Below are positions 17,287 through 25,681 of a stretch of 49,686 nucleotides of DNA, piece after piece (position 1 is the first letter of the stretch; each line of letters opens with the position of its first letter). Below the pieces are notes generated by a model. That model was not told the DNA's origin and did not search any database. It saw only the letters and a list, made by a program, of their open reading frames with translations. Where the stretch lies: NCBI RefSeq assembly GCF_002102175.1, contig NZ_LQOX01000093.1, positions 1 to 49,686 on the forward strand. The letters are read 5' to 3'. The translations under genes and the position numbers were made by a program. The stretch is from Mycobacterium gastri (GTDB lineage Bacteria > Actinomycetota > Actinomycetes > Mycobacteriales > Mycobacteriaceae).

Positions 17287-18448
17287 CAACAGCGCGGGCC
17301 CGCTGGTCGGGGTGCGTGTCGTCGATCTGACCGCGATGGTGATGGGGCCCTACTGCACCCAGATCATGGCCGACATGGGCGCCGACGTCATCAAGGTGGA
17401 ACCGCCGGACGGTGACGACACCCGCTACATTTCGGTCGGTCCGGCCCGCGGTATGAGCGGTGTGTTCGTCAACGTCAATCGGGGCAAACGTGCCATCACT
17501 GCGGACTTGCGGTCCGACTCCGGAAAGGCCGCGCTGCGGGCGCTCGTCGAGCAGGCCGACGTCTTCATCCACTCGATGCGGTCCAAGGCGATCACCCGGC
17601 TCGGATTCGGCTACTCCGAGGTGGCCGCCATCAATCCGGGCATCGTCTACACCAACTGCTATGGATACGGCCGACACGGACCCAACCGAGATCTGCCGGC
17701 CTACGACGACACCATCCAGGCCGCTTGCGGTTTACCGTTCGTCCAGGAGCAGCTGACCGGTGAGGCCAATTATGTGGGAACGATTTTGGCCGACAAGGTC
17801 GCCGGTCTGACCGCCCTCTACGCCACGATGATGGCGCTGTTCCACCGAGAGCGCACCGGCGAAGGGCAAGAAGTGGAAGTCGGCATGTTCGAAACCATGG
17901 CCTCCTTCATGCTGGTGGAGCATGCCAACGGCGCCATGTTCGATCCGCCGCTGGGTCCGGCGGTCTATCCGCGCACGGTGGCTCCCAACCGGCGGCCGTA
18001 CCGAACCAGCGACGGCTACATCGCCGCGCTGATTTACAACGACAAGCACTGGGCGGCGTTCGTCAACGCGGTGCGACCGCCCTGGGCCAACGGTTGTTAC
18101 GCCACGCTGGAGGGACGAGCGCGCGAGATCGACACGGTGTATGCGCGATTGGCCGAAACGATTGCCCAGCGCACCACAAAGGAATGGCTCGAACTGTTCC
18201 GGGAGCTGGAGATACCGGCGTCGCCGCTGTCCAGTCCCGCAGCATTGTTCGACGACCCGCACCTCAACGCCGTGGGATTCTTCGAGACGGTGGCCACGCC
18301 CGCAGGCCCGGTGCGCTTTCCCGGTGTGCCGACCTGGTTTTCCCGAACGCCCGGCCGGGTCGCCGGCCCGGCCCCCGAACTGGGCGCACATACCGCAGAA
18401 GTGCTTGATGAGCTGGGACTGGGCGTCGAGGCCGACATCGCTGAATGA
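17279..18448 (+). CDS. Class III (CaiB/BaiF) CoA-transferase
   Basis: 389 residues from the ATG at 17279, overlapping the SDR gene by eight bases. The family start (GPLVGVRVVDLTAMVMGPYC), ADMGADVIKVEPPDGDDTR, the VNRGKRAITADLRSDSG segment and the catalytic Asp region LPAYDDTIQAACG (D143/D144) are all present, as is GEGQEVEVGMFETM. It moves CoA between carboxylic acids through an aspartyl anhydride intermediate. As last gene of the plus arm it may activate the ring-opened acid, complementing the ligase of the minus arm. Confidence 0.92.
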   Translation: MPSNSAGPLVGVRVVDLTAMVMGPYCTQIMADMGADVIKVEPPDGDDTRYISVGPARGMSGVFVNVNRGKRAITADLRSDSGKAALRALVEQADVFIHSMRSKAITRLGFGYSEVAAINPGIVYTNCYGYGRHGPNRDLPAYDDTIQAACGLPFVQEQLTGEANYVGTILADKVAGLTALYATMMALFHRERTGEGQEVEVGMFETMASFMLVEHANGAMFDPPLGPAVYPRTVAPNRRPYRTSDGYIAALIYNDKHWAAFVNAVRPPWANGCYATLEGRAREIDTVYARLAETIAQRTTKEWLELFRELEIPASPLSSPAALFDDPHLNAVGFFETVATPAGPVRFPGVPTWFSRTPGRVAGPAPELGAHTAEVLDELGLGVEADIAE

Positions 18449-18642
18449 GCCCGCCCTCGCGTGTCTTCGAAGGATTTCTACGTCGCCGTAGCTAAGCTGG
18501 CTGGGATCAAGAGGAGGGGCAGCGACGTATCGGCAGCAACGACGGCGCCGGGCGGCAATGCGGTCAGGGCGCGCTAACAGCGAGCACTGAGCCGGACGGG
18601 AAACATTCCGTACCGGCACGTTCGGCAGCACGACGCCGTTGG

Positions 18643-20664
18643 GTGGCGCCGGTGCGCCGCGGCGGACGGCGGGCCGTCCCGGATCGGCCCGAGCGACACG
18701 GCGGTATCCCGGCGCTGGATGGGCTGCGCGCGATCGCGGTTGCCCTGGTCCTCGCCGGGCATGGCGGCATTCCCGGCATGGGTGGCGGGTTCATCGGTGT
18801 CGACATCTTTTTCGTCCTCAGCGGGTTCCTGATCACGTCGCTGCTGCTCGACGAGCTGCGGCACACCGGCCGCATCAGCTTGACCGCGTTCTGGATTCGC
18901 CGTGCCCGGCGGCTGCTGCCGGCGCTGGTGTTGATGGTGCTCACCGTCACCGCGGCCCGCGAATTCCTTCCCTACCAAGCGCTTACCGGTCTGCGCAGCG
19001 ACGCGATCGCCGCTTTCCTGTGGATGGCGAACTGGCGGTTCGTGGCGCAGAAGACCGATTACTTCACTCAAGGCGCCCCGCCGTCACCGCTGCAGCACAC
19101 CTGGTCACTGGGGGTGGAGGAGCAGTACTACATTGCCTGGCCGCTACTGCTGATCGCCGTGACGTTGCTGTTGGCGGCGCGGGCCAAACGCTACTTCGCC
19201 AAGACCACGGTGGGCCACGTTCGGTTCGCCGCCTTCGTGATAGCGACCCTGGGTGCGCTCGCCTCGGCCGCGGCGGCCATCGTCTTCGTCTCCGCGGCGA
19301 CGCGTGACCGGATCTATTTCGGCACCGACACGCGTGCCCAGGCCCTGTTGATCGGCGCCGCGGCATCGGCTCTGCTGGTTCGGGATTGGGCCGCACTGAA
19401 CCGCGGCTGGTGTCTGGTCCGCAGCCGGTGGGGGCGGCGAATGGCCCGCCTGCTCCCGGTCATCGGTGTGGCCGCGCTGGCGGCGATGATTCACTTCGCG
19501 ACCGGCGGCGTCGCCGAATTCCGGCACGGTCTGCTGCTGGCCGTGGCCGTGGCCGCCGTCTTGGTGGTCGCCCCGGTGGCGCTCGAGCAACGCGGAGCGG
19601 TGGCGCGGGTGCTGGCGTGGCGGCCGTTGGTCTGGCTGGGCACCATTTCGTACGGCGTCTATCTATGGCACTGGCCGATCTTCCTGACGCTCAACGGTGA
19701 ACGCACCGGCTGGACCGGATTCCAATTGTTCGGCGTTCGCTGCGCCGCCACCGTGGCCTTGGCCGCCGCGTCATGGTGGTTGATCGAACAACCCATCCGG
19801 CGCTGGCGACCCTCAGGTGTTCCGCTGCTGCCGCTGGCCGCGGCAACCGTGGCGACCGCGGCCGCGGCGACGATGCTGGTCGTCCCCGTCGCAACCGGAC
19901 CCGGTCTGCGCGAAGTTGGTCTGCCGCCGGGCGTTTCGGCGGTCGCGGCGGTATCCCCGTCGCCACCGGGCGCGGGCCATTCGGGTCCGAATCCGGGCCC
20001 GCGGGATCCCAACCGGCCGTTCACCGTTTCGGTGTTCGGTGATTCGATCGGCTGGACCATGATGCATTACCTGCCGCCCACCCCCGGATTCAGATTCGTC
20101 GACCACACGGTCATCGGGTGCAGCCTGGTGCGCGGCACGCCGTATCGGTACATCGGCCAGACCCTGGAGCAAAGACCGGAATGCGACGGCTGGCCCAGCA
20201 GGTGGTCGACGCAGATCAGCCAGGATCAACCCGATGTCGCGCTGCTGATCATCGGCCGGTGGGAGACCGTGGATCGGGTCAACGAAGGAAAATGGACCCA
20301 CATCGGTGACCCGACCTTCGATGCATACCTCAATTTCGAGCTGCAGCGGGCCCTCAATATCGTCGGCTCCAGCGGTGTCCGGGTGACGGTGGCCACCGTC
20401 CCCTACAGCCGCGGCGGTGAGAAACCCGACGGCCGCCTGTACCCGGAGGACCAACCCGTCCGGGTGAACCAATGGAACACCATGCTGCGCAACACCGTCC
20501 GCGACCACCCGAACGTCGGGATCATCGACCTCAACAAGAAGCTGTGTCCCGACGGTGTTTACACCGCCAAGGTCGACGGTATCCAGGTGCGCAGCGACGG
20601 TGTTCACCTCACTCCCGAAGGCGTGAAGTGGCTGTTGCCCTGGCTCGAGGAGTCGCTGAGGTAG
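18643..20664 (+). CDS. Membrane acyltransferase (AT3) with C-terminal SGNH domain (Rv0111-like)
   Basis: 673 residues with a GTG start. The N-terminal half is an acyltransferase-3 membrane domain with about ten segments: LDGLRAIAVALVLAGHGG with the conserved His, FIGVDIFFVLSGFLIT, FWIRRARRLLPAL, HTWSLGVEEQYY and WLGTISYGVYLWHWPIF. After a proline-rich linker a periplasmic SGNH domain begins at VSVFGDSIGW and ends with DGVHLTPEG. Proteins of this layout O-acylate cell-wall glycans or lipids. The M. tuberculosis counterpart is Rv0111. The start is uncertain: no strong ribosome binding site precedes 18643. 18449-18642 holds a small CTACG-TCGC-CGTAG hairpin and otherwise nothing recognised. Confidence 0.9.
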   Translation: MAPVRRGGRRAVPDRPERHGGIPALDGLRAIAVALVLAGHGGIPGMGGGFIGVDIFFVLSGFLITSLLLDELRHTGRISLTAFWIRRARRLLPALVLMVLTVTAAREFLPYQALTGLRSDAIAAFLWMANWRFVAQKTDYFTQGAPPSPLQHTWSLGVEEQYYIAWPLLLIAVTLLLAARAKRYFAKTTVGHVRFAAFVIATLGALASAAAAIVFVSAATRDRIYFGTDTRAQALLIGAAASALLVRDWAALNRGWCLVRSRWGRRMARLLPVIGVAALAAMIHFATGGVAEFRHGLLLAVAVAAVLVVAPVALEQRGAVARVLAWRPLVWLGTISYGVYLWHWPIFLTLNGERTGWTGFQLFGVRCAATVALAAASWWLIEQPIRRWRPSGVPLLPLAAATVATAAAATMLVVPVATGPGLREVGLPPGVSAVAAVSPSPPGAGHSGPNPGPRDPNRPFTVSVFGDSIGWTMMHYLPPTPGFRFVDHTVIGCSLVRGTPYRYIGQTLEQRPECDGWPSRWSTQISQDQPDVALLIIGRWETVDRVNEGKWTHIGDPTFDAYLNFELQRALNIVGSSGVRVTVATVPYSRGGEKPDGRLYPEDQPVRVNQWNTMLRNTVRDHPNVGIIDLNKKLCPDGVYTAKVDGIQVRSDGVHLTPEGVKWLLPWLEESLR

Positions 20665-20731
20665 TCAGCGGTAACCGCCTCGGTGATATCCCGTTTGACG
20701 CGCCGGCGGTACCGGTGTAAGCATTAAATCC

Positions 20732-20903
20732 GCAAGCACCTCGGTAGGTGAGGCGTCTGCGTGGATACAGGCCACTGACCCCGAACGTCGAGAGACGCCC
20801 CGGGTCAGGACAGCTCTTCCCGGCCTAAGGGTTGAGCCCAAGTGGCTTCCGGGCGAGGTCCGGATACGCCGTGCAGTGCCAAAGCTCCGACGAGAGGGGT
20901 GCG
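20732..20903 (+). ncRNA. M-box (ykoK leader) Mg2+ riboswitch
   Basis: The conserved M-box blocks occur in order: TCGGTAGGTGAGGCGTCTGC, ACAGGCCACTGACCCCGAAC, GTCGAGAGACGCCCC, GGCCTAAGGGTTGAGCCC, and AGTGCCAAAGCTCCGACGAG with GAGGGG following. M-boxes fold on binding Mg2+ and shut off downstream Mg2+ uptake genes. The next genes are a short ORF with a strong ribosome binding site, a 64-residue ORF and an NRAMP-family transporter. 20665-20731, after the acyltransferase, holds nothing recognised; the promoter must lie there. Confidence 0.92.
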
Positions 20904-20992
20904 CCCAGCGGTTGGCGCCGGGCGAGCCCTCCTCGTACAGGTGACTGTGGTGACACCCCCGTGTGTCCTGGCCGTGAGGAGGTGAGGGCGAG

Positions 20993-21067
20993 ATGAGTAG
21001 TCCGGGCGATAGTCCGTATCCGAAATCCGTCTTGTCCCGATCCGGCTCCGGCATTTCTGCCTTCTGA
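20993..21067 (+). CDS. 24-residue upstream ORF in the M-box leader
   Basis: ATG at 20993 follows GAGGAGGTGAGGGCGAG, a near-ideal ribosome binding site, 85-90 bases after the M-box core. The peptide starts MSSPGDSPYPKSVLSR and ends GISAF before TGA. The ribosome-binding segment GAGGAG/GAGGGC can pair with CCCTCCTC at about 20926-20933, so the riboswitch could expose or hide it. Expression is inferred. It is too short to compare with known families; Pro/Ser content recalls leader peptides, but that is a weak hint. Confidence 0.45.
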   Translation: MSSPGDSPYPKSVLSRSGSGISAF

Positions 21068-21178
21068 GTCTTCCCGGACTTCCGTTGCCGCGTAGGCGTT
21101 TTCATGCGGCACTTGGCCGGGTGCTCGGATCGCCGGCGAAGTGACGCAAGTCGATCGGGCTGCCGGCAGGAGAAAGCA

Positions 21179-21373
21179 ATGACCACGATGGCCACGAATT
21201 TTGCGGTGCCGCGACGGTTTAACCAGGCTGCCAAGGTACGGGGCCGGTCGGTGCTGCGCACCGGCCGCAGGCTGTCGGGCAAGCTGAGCGCGTCCTTCAC
21301 CATGACCCCACAGCAGCGGGCCGACGCGTATCTGGCGCGGATGCCTATCGCGGTGATCACCGACCCGCACTAA
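21179..21373 (+). CDS. Small conserved-type protein downstream of the M-box
   Basis: 64 residues from the ATG at 21179, with AGGAG seven bases before it. The open frame extends upstream without a better start. The sequence is basic in the middle (RFNQAAKVRGRSVLRTGRRL) and ends TPQQRADAYLARMPIAVITD plus PH. No membrane segment or known domain is recognised. M. tuberculosis also has an M-box directly before a small unknown gene (Rv1535), so this may be a related Mg2+-controlled peptide; that needs a direct comparison. A 14-bp hairpin follows the stop and separates it from the transporter gene. Confidence 0.65.
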   Translation: MTTMATNFAVPRRFNQAAKVRGRSVLRTGRRLSGKLSASFTMTPQQRADAYLARMPIAVITDPH

Positions 21374-21391
21374 GCGACAACATGTCACTAA

Positions 21392-21438
21392 CCGATTCAG
21401 CGGGCAGGCGTCGATCGGGCACCCGCCCGCTGAATCGG
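21392..21438 (+). terminator. Perfect 14-bp hairpin between the small ORF and the NRAMP gene
   Basis: CCGATTCAGCGGGC (21392-21405) and GCCCGCTGAATCGG (21425-21438) are perfect complements around a 19-base loop. There is no U-run, as is common for mycobacterial terminator-like hairpins. It lies 18 bases after the small ORF stop and 42 bases before the preferred transporter start, so it could attenuate read-through into the transporter or protect the upstream message. Confidence 0.6.
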
Positions 21439-21480
21439 CCCGCCCGCCCGGCCAACCTCACTCAGATAGCGAGTAATCCG

Positions 21481-23259
21481 ATGACTTCGATCACCACCCG
21501 GCGCCACGGTGGGCCACCCGGACGCGCGCCCGGCCAAACCCCGCCCACTCCCGTCGTGCCCGACCCTGTGGTGGCGGATATGGCACATTGCGGTGACATC
21601 GTCGGTGCTTTCGGACGGATTTCCCGCGATGGCGATGGCGACGGCGCAAGCCGCGGACGCTGGGCGCGTCTGCGGACCTTGATGATCATCAGTGGCCCCG
21701 GCCTGATCGTGATGGTTGGCGACAACGACGCCGGCGGTGTCGCGACGTACGCGCAGGCCGGTCAGGACTACGGGATGAAGCTGTTGTGGACGCTGACGTT
21801 GCTGATCCCGGTGCTGTATGTAAACCAGGAGATGGTGCTGCGACTCGGTGCCGTCGCGCGGGTTGGGCACGCGCGGTTGATATTCGAACGCTTCGGCAAA
21901 TTCTGGGGCGCATTCAGCGTCGGCGACCTGCTGATTCTCAACGCGCTGACGATCGTCACCGAATTCATCGGCGTATCAATGGCACTCGGGTTCCTGGGTT
22001 GTCCCAAGGTCATTGCCGTTCCGGCCGCTGCGGTGCTGTTGTTCGCCGTGGTGGCCGGCGGGTCGTTCCGCCGCTGGGAAGCGATGATGTTCCTTCTGAT
22101 CGCGGTGAACGTGGTGATCATTCCAATGGCTCTGCTGGTGCACCCGACCCTTACCGGGACCGTCGACGGACTGCGCCCACAGTTCCCGGGCGGACTCGAC
22201 GCCACCGTGCTGTTGCTGATCGTCGCGATCGTAGGCACCACCGTCGCGCCATGGCAGTTGTTCTTCCAGCAGTCCAACGTGGTGGACAAGCGCATCACCA
22301 CACAGTGGATTCCTTATGCGCGAGCCGATTTGGTACTCGGCATCGTCGTCGTGATGGCCGGTGCGACAGCGCTGATGGCGGTGACCGCGTTCGGATTGTC
22401 CGGCACCGCCGACGCCGGGCACTTCACCGACGCGGGTGCAGTGGCAACGGGGCTGGCCAACCACTTCAGCGGCACGGTGGGCATGCTGTTCGCGATCATC
22501 CTGCTCGACGCGTCATTGATCGGGGCGAACGCGATCGGCCTGGCCACCACCTATGCCGTCGGTGACGCGATGGGCAAGCGGCACTCGCTGCACTGGAAAG
22601 TCAGTGAAGCGCCGCTGTTCTACGGCGGCTACGCCGTCCTCCTTGCGGTGTCGGCCGCGATTGCGTTCAGTCCTGATCAGGTCCTGGGCCTGGTGACCCA
22701 GGGCGTGCAGGCGCTCGCCGGCATCCTGTTGCCCTCGGCGACCGTCTTCCTGGTCCTGTTGTGCAATGACCGCGCGGTTCTAGGGCCATGGACAAACACG
22801 TTGCGGCAGAACATCGTTGCCTGGTCGACGGTGTGGTGCCTGGTGTTGCTGTCGCTCGCGTTGACGACGGCGACGTTCTTCCCGCACCTGTCCACCACCA
22901 CCCTGGTGACCGGGCTCGCGGCCGGAGCGGTGACCGGCATCATCGGCGGCATCGCCGTGCTGATCGCCGGCCGGCGCAAGGGCGATCGCCGCAAAGCGGA
23001 GACGATTTCGCGGGCATTCGGTGGCGGCCTGGATCCGCAAGACGTCGACGAACTCGACGACACCTCGCTGCTGACCCGCGCCGAGCGGCGTGCTGTTCGC
23101 CGGCAGGACCGGGCGAACTGGCGTACCCCCGATCTGGCCACCATCACCCGCCCGACCATGTCACCGGCCCGTCGTGCGGGCCTGTTCACCCTGCGCGGCT
23201 ATCTGGTGGTGGCGGTCGTGCTGGTCGTCGTCAAGGTCGTCGAGGCCGGCCTGGGCTGA
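21481..23259 (+). CDS. NRAMP-family transporter, probable NRAMP-related Mg2+ importer
   Basis: 592 residues from the ATG at 21481; an ATG at 21382 would add 33 residues but would place the hairpin inside the gene. About eleven membrane segments run from residue 65 to 480, followed by a cytosolic tail and one last segment. In classical Mn/Fe NRAMP proteins helix 1 has DPGN and helix 6 has MPHN. Here helix 1 reads GDNDAGGVATY (D83-A-G-G) and helix 6 reads GTTVAPWQLFFQQS, so the coordinating Met and His are gone. That pattern, plus the Mg2+ riboswitch upstream, fits the NRAMP-related Mg2+ transporter group. Automatic annotation would probably say mntH. Confidence 0.85.
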   Translation: MTSITTRRHGGPPGRAPGQTPPTPVVPDPVVADMAHCGDIVGAFGRISRDGDGDGASRGRWARLRTLMIISGPGLIVMVGDNDAGGVATYAQAGQDYGMKLLWTLTLLIPVLYVNQEMVLRLGAVARVGHARLIFERFGKFWGAFSVGDLLILNALTIVTEFIGVSMALGFLGCPKVIAVPAAAVLLFAVVAGGSFRRWEAMMFLLIAVNVVIIPMALLVHPTLTGTVDGLRPQFPGGLDATVLLLIVAIVGTTVAPWQLFFQQSNVVDKRITTQWIPYARADLVLGIVVVMAGATALMAVTAFGLSGTADAGHFTDAGAVATGLANHFSGTVGMLFAIILLDASLIGANAIGLATTYAVGDAMGKRHSLHWKVSEAPLFYGGYAVLLAVSAAIAFSPDQVLGLVTQGVQALAGILLPSATVFLVLLCNDRAVLGPWTNTLRQNIVAWSTVWCLVLLSLALTTATFFPHLSTTTLVTGLAAGAVTGIIGGIAVLIAGRRKGDRRKAETISRAFGGGLDPQDVDELDDTSLLTRAERRAVRRQDRANWRTPDLATITRPTMSPARRAGLFTLRGYLVVAVVLVVVKVVEAGLG

Positions 23260-23451
23260 TCGGGATCACGACACGCGGCACTGTCGACCCCGACCGTGGG
23301 CTGGTGCGGTTGGGTCGGCGGCTGACGGTGCCGAGTGTGCGCGGATGGCGCCGAGTGTGCGCTCAGGGCGGGCCGATCGTGAATGTTCCCGCCCTACATG
23401 CACAGTCAAAGCCGTCACCGCACACTCGATACGGCGGCATGACAGCCGATT

Positions 23452-23625
23452 CGGTGAGCACGTGAGACATCCCCCAAACGCCTGCCATCACGAGAGGTTT
23501 GAGCGAAGGTGCGGTATCGGCGCGCCGAAAACGCTGAAAACAGAGCCAGGCATCCAAGGCTGCGCAAGAGAACATTGTTCACCAGCAGCATTCGTGCTCA
23601 CCATGAATTTCCAAGTGAGGCGGGC
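23452..23625 (+). repeat. Dispersed intergenic repeat, copy A
   Basis: Matches 45955-46082 in reverse orientation: shared blocks include CGGTGAGCACGTGAGA, CTGCCATCAC, GAGCGAAGGTGCGGTATC and CCAGCAGCATTCGTG, then CACCATGAATTTCC and GTGAGGCGGGCA. Copy A has about 45 extra bases in the middle (around 23529-23576). The remaining gap after the NRAMP gene (23260-23451) has two copies of GCCGAGTGTGCG near 23332 and 23351 and no gene. Confidence 0.75.
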
Positions 23626-23730
23626 ATTTTCACGAGTCGACGCGCACCGGGCTCAGCCTGGGGCCCATGTGAAAGATGTGATTGCCTTACCCGGGACTCC
23701 GCTCAGCGCGGTGACTAGATCAGCACCGTC

Positions 23731-24486
23731 TTAGGCGACCACTTCGATCGGATCGCCGACGTTGACGGTGTTGAAGTACCAGGCGGCGTTGTCCGGACTG
23801 AGGTTGATGCAGCCATGGCTGACGTTGGCGTAGCCCTGTGAGTTGACCGACCACGGCGCCGAGTGCACGTACACGCCGCTCCAGGTGACCCGAACCGCGT
23901 AGGAGGCGGTGATCAGATAGCCGTCGGAAGAGTTCAGCGGAATGCCGATGGTGCGTGAATCCATTACCACAGTGCGCTCTTTCGACAGCGCGCTGAAGTT
24001 GCCGGTCGGTGTCGGACGGCTGGGCTTGCCCATCGACGCCGGCATGGTGCGCAGGACCTCTCCGTTTCGGCTGACGGTGAACGTGTGCGCGGAGATGCTG
24101 GCCACCCCGAGCAGCTCGTCGCCGGTTTCGAAGCCGTCCGTCAGCTCCTGCACACCCACCGAAATGTGGCTATGGGCCGGCCAGTAGTGGTCTGGAATCC
24201 ACTGCACGACAAAGCTGTCGACCCACTCGAAATGTCCGGTCATGTTGCTGGGGGAGGTGACTCGAATGGTCCGTTCGGCGGCGCGTCGATCGATGACCGG
24301 AGCGGTGAACGTCACCACGACCGGGTGTGCCACGCCCACCACTGCGCCATTGGCGGGCAACACCGCGGCGACTCCGGGCACGGGCTGCGGCAGGGGCACC
24401 GCGGCGCTCGCCACAGCGCCCGACCCGGTCAGCGCCATCGTCGTGATTGCAACCATAACGGACAGATAACGAACTGCGTGGCGCAT
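23731..24486 (-). CDS. ldtA: L,D-transpeptidase LdtA (LdtMt1-like)
   Basis: 251 residues from the ATG at 24486, the same length as Rv0116c. An N-terminal signal/anchor (VRYLSVMVAITTMALTGSGA), an Ig-like domain (about 35-135: VVGVAHPVVVTFTAPVIDRR) and a YkuD catalytic domain follow. The active site is H208 in YVHSAPW and SH(224)GC(226)INLSP; Cys226 matches the known LdtMt1 position. It makes 3-3 cross-links in peptidoglycan outside the membrane and is the target of carbapenems. It is divergent from oxyS as in M. tuberculosis. Confidence 0.96.
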   Translation of the reverse strand: MRHAVRYLSVMVAITTMALTGSGAVASAAVPLPQPVPGVAAVLPANGAVVGVAHPVVVTFTAPVIDRRAAERTIRVTSPSNMTGHFEWVDSFVVQWIPDHYWPAHSHISVGVQELTDGFETGDELLGVASISAHTFTVSRNGEVLRTMPASMGKPSRPTPTGNFSALSKERTVVMDSRTIGIPLNSSDGYLITASYAVRVTWSGVYVHSAPWSVNSQGYANVSHGCINLSPDNAAWYFNTVNVGDPIEVVA

Positions 24487-24748
24487 TACGGTTACCCTTC
24501 GGGACGGTGCAATCAACACAACCGCATTCTAGTGGCTGTGTACCCGCTACGTGCTGCAGCAAACATCTCAGACTGGCGGTCCGGCTTTGCTCCGGTCGTC
24601 ATGGTAGCGGTTCGTAGTCAGTCTTCCCTGAGCCGAGGCGCGGCTGGCACCCGCTGCGGCGGCCGGCCCACGGCCTGATCAGACTGGCTGACCGGCCGAC
24701 GACACGTTAGCCTCAGCGAAATCGTGCTCCACGGCCGAGGAGGTGTAA

Positions 24749-25681
24749 GTGCTCTTTCGTCAGCTGGAGTATTTCGTGGCGGTCGCCCAGGAGCGGCACT
24801 TCGCCCGGGCGGCCGAGAAGTGCTACGTCTCACAACCCGCGCTGTCGTCGGCGATCGCCAAGCTCGAACGCGAACTCAACGTCACCCTGATCAACCGCGG
24901 CCATAGCTTCGAGGGCCTTACTCCCGAGGGGGAGCGGTTGGTGGTGTGGGCCAAGCGGATTCTGGCCGAGCACGACGCGTTCAAGGCCGAGGTGGACGCG
25001 GTGCGCTCCGGTGTCACCGGGACGCTGCGGCTGGGCACCGTCCCGTCCGCGTCGACGACGGCGTCGCTGGTGCTGTCGGGTTTCTGTTCGGCGCACCCGT
25101 TGGTCAAGGCTCAGATCTGCTCCCGGCTGGCCTCAACCGAGCTGTACCGCCGGCTGCGTGACTTCGAACTCGACGCGATCATCGTGCATCCGACAACGGA
25201 GGACAGCCGCGACGTCGATGTGGTGCCGCTCTACGAGGAGCGCTATGTGCTGCTCGTGCCGCCCGACATGGTGCCCCCGGGAGCGTCGACGCTGCGCTGG
25301 CCCGACGCCGCGCAACTGCCGCTGGCGCTGCTCTCGCCGGACATGCGGGACCGCCAGATCATCGACGCCGCCTTCGCCGAACACTCCATCACGGTTACCC
25401 CCCAGGTCGAGACCGACTCCGTCGCTTCGCTCATCGCTCAGGTGGCCACCGGCAACTGGGCGTCCATCGTTCCGCACACCTGGCTATGGACAACGCCGAC
25501 CGGCGGCGAGATTCGTCCCGTCCCGTTGGTCGATCCCATTCGCAAGGCTCAGATCGGTTTGGCCACCAACTCCGCCGGCCCGGGATCGCCCGTCGCCCGC
25601 GCGCTCGTGGCATGTGCGCAGGAGTTGGATCTGGGCGAGTTCTTCGAAGCGCGAATGTCGGGAATCAGCCGCCGGCGCTGA
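24749..25681 (+). CDS. oxyS: LysR-family transcriptional regulator OxyS
   Basis: 310 residues with a GTG start preceded by GAGGAGG. The N-terminal winged helix-turn-helix (LFRQLEYFVAVAQERHFARA, CYVSQPALSSAIAKLERELN) is followed by a LysR substrate-binding domain (GTLRLGTVPSASTTASLVLS). It is the counterpart of Rv0117, reported as an oxidative-stress regulator. Its last 17 bases overlap the end of the convergent oxcA gene. A role in controlling oxcA or fadD7 is plausible from position, but no clear LysR box was picked out. Confidence 0.93.
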   Translation: MLFRQLEYFVAVAQERHFARAAEKCYVSQPALSSAIAKLERELNVTLINRGHSFEGLTPEGERLVVWAKRILAEHDAFKAEVDAVRSGVTGTLRLGTVPSASTTASLVLSGFCSAHPLVKAQICSRLASTELYRRLRDFELDAIIVHPTTEDSRDVDVVPLYEERYVLLVPPDMVPPGASTLRWPDAAQLPLALLSPDMRDRQIIDAAFAEHSITVTPQVETDSVASLIAQVATGNWASIVPHTWLWTTPTGGEIRPVPLVDPIRKAQIGLATNSAGPGSPVARALVACAQELDLGEFFEARMSGISRRR

